Positions 5,811 through 6,805 of a stretch of DNA of 6,805 nt are shown in pieces. The notes beneath the pieces were generated by a model. It was not told where the DNA came from, did no database searches, and saw nothing but the letters and a program-made list of their open reading frames with translations. Origin of the DNA: an uncultured Clostridia bacterium (lineage in GTDB: Bacteria; Bacillota; Clostridia; TANB77; CAG-508); NCBI GenBank assembly GCA_947626705.1, contig CANQTJ010000084.1, positions 1 through 6,805 of the forward strand, read 5' to 3'. Made by a program: the position numbers and the translations under genes. How positions within the stretch are numbered: the stretch's first letter is position 1; each line of letters opens with the position of its first letter.

Positions 5811-6350
5811 ATGCTAGAGAAATTTTTAAAAAGATCAAGTTGGACAGATATAGTCATTTCAATAATTTTTCTATTATTTGGAGTTTTATTAATAGTAAAA
5901 CCAAATGAAACACTAGATGCAGTTTCTGTAATATTAGGTATAGTATTTATTTCTATGGGAGTTTTAAAATTAGTAGAATACTATACTTCAGACACAAAAG
6001 AAGATTATTTATTGACTATTGCTTTAATTGCTGTGATATTTGGAGTAATTATTCTATTTGCATCAGATGCAATACTATCATTATTTAGAATAATATTGGG
6101 AATATGGATAATTGGAGCAGGAACTATGGATTTACAAATAATATTATCATGGAAACAGGTAAAATCACCTTATTGGATTATATCATTATTATTTTCAATA
6201 TTAGTAATGTTTGCTGGTGTTATAATTTTGATTAATCAAAATATAGTACTTACAACATTAGGAATTATAATTGTAGTTTATGCTATATTAGATATTATTG
6301 ATAGAATAATATTTATCACAAAGATAAACAATTTTTTGAAAGAGAATTAA
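5811..6350 (+). CDS. HdeD/DUF308 family six-helix membrane protein
   Basis: This is a 179-residue integral membrane protein with about six hydrophobic helices (residues roughly 11-32, 36-58, 65-84, 88-112, 121-142 and 146-172) joined by very short loops. Length, helix number and internal three-fold alternation of Gly-rich helices match the HdeD/DUF308 family. E. coli HdeD is linked to acid resistance, but the role of Firmicute members is not known, so no pathway is assigned. The start is ATG at 5811, preceded six bases upstream by AGGGAG (5799-5804). A GTG at 5796 is in frame but lies directly in front of that Shine-Dalgarno and would place it inside the coding sequence. I see no convincing -35/-10 pair upstream; TATAAA at 5773 is the best -10. 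A strong terminator follows. Confidence 0.85.
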   Translation: MLEKFLKRSSWTDIVISIIFLLFGVLLIVKPNETLDAVSVILGIVFISMGVLKLVEYYTSDTKEDYLLTIALIAVIFGVIILFASDAILSLFRIILGIWIIGAGTMDLQIILSWKQVKSPYWIISLLFSILVMFAGVIILINQNIVLTTLGIIIVVYAILDIIDRIIFITKINNFLKEN

Positions 6351-6381
6351 TAGTGTAGTTTAAGTATTAATTTATACTAGT

Positions 6382-6414
6382 AAAATCCCACTTCGATAAA
6401 AGAAGTGGGATTTT
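6382..6414. terminator. Bidirectional terminator after the HdeD-like gene
   Basis: AAAATCCCACTTC (6382-6394) pairs perfectly with GAAGTGGGATTTT (6402-6414) around a 7-base loop. T-runs occur on both sides depending on strand. It ends the HdeD-like gene and can also end transcription arriving on the minus strand from the promoter at 6587-6615. Confidence 0.93.
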
Positions 6415-6454
6415 TATCACAAATAACTTTTCTCAGCCACCATTAATAATGATA

Positions 6455-6471
6455 ATGTTAACAGTTACATT
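6455..6471. repeat. Interspersed palindromic motif, copy 2
   Basis: ATGTTAAC-A-GTTACATT. Both 8-base halves are identical to those at 4966-4983; only the centre differs (one base here, two there). It lies in the 3' part of the predicted minus-strand small transcript. Confidence 0.45.
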
Positions 6472-6500
6472 AATAAAATATATATAAAATATATTTTATT
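6472..6500. repeat. Pure-AT 12-bp hairpin after the nine-codon ORF
   Basis: AATAAAATATAT (6472-6483) and ATATATTTTATT (6489-6500) are perfect reverse complements with a 5-base loop. On the minus strand it begins directly after the TAA stop of the nine-codon ORF. It may be a structural element of the transcript or an effect of composition. Confidence 0.5.
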
Positions 6501-6530
6501 TTAAACAAATCCTGATGTGTACCTCCGCAT
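6501..6530 (-). CDS. Nine-codon ORF (MRRYTSGFV) with optimal translation signals
   Basis: ATG at 6530-6528 through TAA at 6503-6501. The Shine-Dalgarno AAAGGAGG (6545-6538) is eight bases of perfect complementarity, seven bases before the ATG, and a perfect promoter stands about 60 bases upstream. This combination is rarely accidental. I do not recognise the peptide. It could be a leader peptide whose regulated gene was lost, a short functional peptide, or the start of a decayed gene; the AT-only sequence after the stop shows no continuation. The ribosome binding site and start codon lie in the loop of the 6503-6557 stem-loop, and codons for Gly-Phe-Val-stop form its 3' arm, so translation would melt the stem. 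A second GGAGG lies within codons 2-3. Confidence 0.5.
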   Translation of the reverse strand: MRRYTSGFV

Positions 6531-6557
6531 AATGAAACCTCCTTTATAGATTTGTTT
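6503..6557. other. Stem-loop enclosing the nine-codon ORF's start
   Basis: AAACAAATC (6503-6511) pairs perfectly with GATTTGTTT (6549-6557) around a 37-base loop. On the minus strand the loop holds two GGAGG motifs and the ATG. On the plus strand the loop shows two CCTCC motifs and is followed by more T residues (to 6561), so it could also act as a weak terminator or anti-Shine-Dalgarno RNA in that direction. Confidence 0.6.
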
Positions 6558-6586
6558 TTTTAAGTGTTTAAAACTAGTATGATATT

Positions 6587-6615
6587 ATTATAGTACAAGA
6601 ATTAAAATATGTCAA
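6587..6615 (-). promoter_or_regulatory. Perfect consensus promoter of the small transcript
   Basis: On the minus strand TTGACA (6615-6610), exactly 17 bases and TATAAT (6592-6587). The start point would be near 6580. With termination at 6382-6414 the RNA would be about 200 nt. Confidence 0.85.
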
Positions 6616-6651
6616 CATAAAATGTTTTTTACTGAAAAAATTTTTAAAATC

Positions 6652-6680
6652 TTGCAAAATATGACAAAATATAATAAAAT
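6652..6680 (+). promoter_or_regulatory. Possible promoter of the gene at 6757
   Basis: TTGCAA (6652-6657), a 17-base spacer and TAAAAT (6675-6680). It is divergent from the consensus minus-strand promoter. The surrounding near-pure A/T makes chance matches likely. Confidence 0.4.
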
Positions 6681-6756
6681 ATACAAAAAATAAAAATAAA
6701 AAAATTAAAAAATAAAGTTAAATATTATAAAAGCAAAAAAGAAAGGAAGAATAAGA

Positions 6757-6805
6757 ATGAAAAGAGTTGTGAGAATAATACTTTTAATTGCACTTGTGAT
6801 AAGTT
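6757..6805 (+). CDS. Start of an exported or membrane protein (3' truncated)
   Basis: ATG at 6757 preceded nine bases upstream by AAAGGA (6742-6747). The 16 visible codons begin MKRVVRI and continue ILLIALVIS: two basic clusters followed by a hydrophobic stretch, the form of a signal peptide or first membrane helix. The window ends before any family feature appears, so the product is unknown. Confidence 0.7.
   Translation, partial: MKRVVRIILLIALVIS

Larger units (their letters stand above)
6351..6756. other. 406-bp intergenic region with a minus-strand transcription unit
   Basis: No long ORF on either strand. It holds, from left to right, a bidirectional terminator, one copy of the ATGTTAAC/GTTACATT motif, a pure-AT hairpin, a nine-codon ORF inside a stem-loop with an optimal ribosome binding site, a perfect minus-strand promoter, and a weak plus-strand promoter for the gene at 6757. 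The stretch 6616-6756 is nearly pure A/T with nothing else recognisable. Confidence 0.7.

Noticed and set aside
6616..6756. Near-pure A/T stretch as an origin or curved-DNA element
   Set aside because: No DnaA boxes or regularly spaced repeats are visible; it is adequately explained as an AT-rich promoter region.
1..6805. DGR reverse transcriptase, template repeat, CRISPR array, tRNA, rRNA or insertion sequence
   Set aside because: Read on both strands, no such sequence was recognised; the variable patch has no second copy in the window.

Overview
The window is very AT-rich DNA. It uses standard stop codons (TGA ends the gene at 1541), strong AGGAGG-type ribosome binding sites and near-consensus sigma-A promoters. 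This points to a low-GC Firmicute. The pilin-like surface protein, the 615-residue AsnB, the DUF5662 protein and the ORF6N protein all recall anaerobic gut Clostridia. No species call is possible from the sequence alone.

Left part (1-1348). A gene that begins before the window ends at 1020. It encodes a coiled-coil stalk, a Gly/Ser-rich linker and a C-terminal C-type-lectin-like domain. The last third contains a patch (about 847-945) with codon use unlike the rest of the gene, lying between a conserved 'MW-ASPS' and a conserved 'GFRPxVCLKSDV'. That is the layout of a diversity-generating retroelement (DGR) target protein. No reverse transcriptase or template repeat lies in the window, so any such system would have to act from elsewhere. 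Hairpins follow the gene, then rpmF (ribosomal protein L32) lies on the minus strand with its own consensus promoter and terminator.

Middle part (1541-4950). A DUF5662 protein on the minus strand is divergent from asnB (glutamine-hydrolysing asparagine synthetase), separated by about 115 bp. asnB converges on a membrane-anchored HD-domain nucleotidase-like gene, and one bidirectional terminator separates the two.

Right part (4951-6805). An ORF6N-type gene (phage antirepressor-like) is broken: its N-terminal DNA-binding domain and its extreme C-terminus remain, but in different frames and without the middle. Next comes a HdeD/DUF308 six-helix membrane protein. The roughly 400 bp after it hold an isolated minus-strand transcription unit: a perfect TTGACA-17-TATAAT promoter, an optimal ribosome binding site and a nine-codon ORF enclosed in a stem-loop, ending at a bidirectional terminator with no downstream gene. 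The window closes with the first 16 codons of a plus-strand gene for a secreted or membrane protein.

The genes do not form one pathway. Nearly every gene has its own promoter and terminator, as in ordinary chromosomal housekeeping or accessory DNA. The two items most worth a second look are the DGR-like variable patch and the nine-codon transcription unit.
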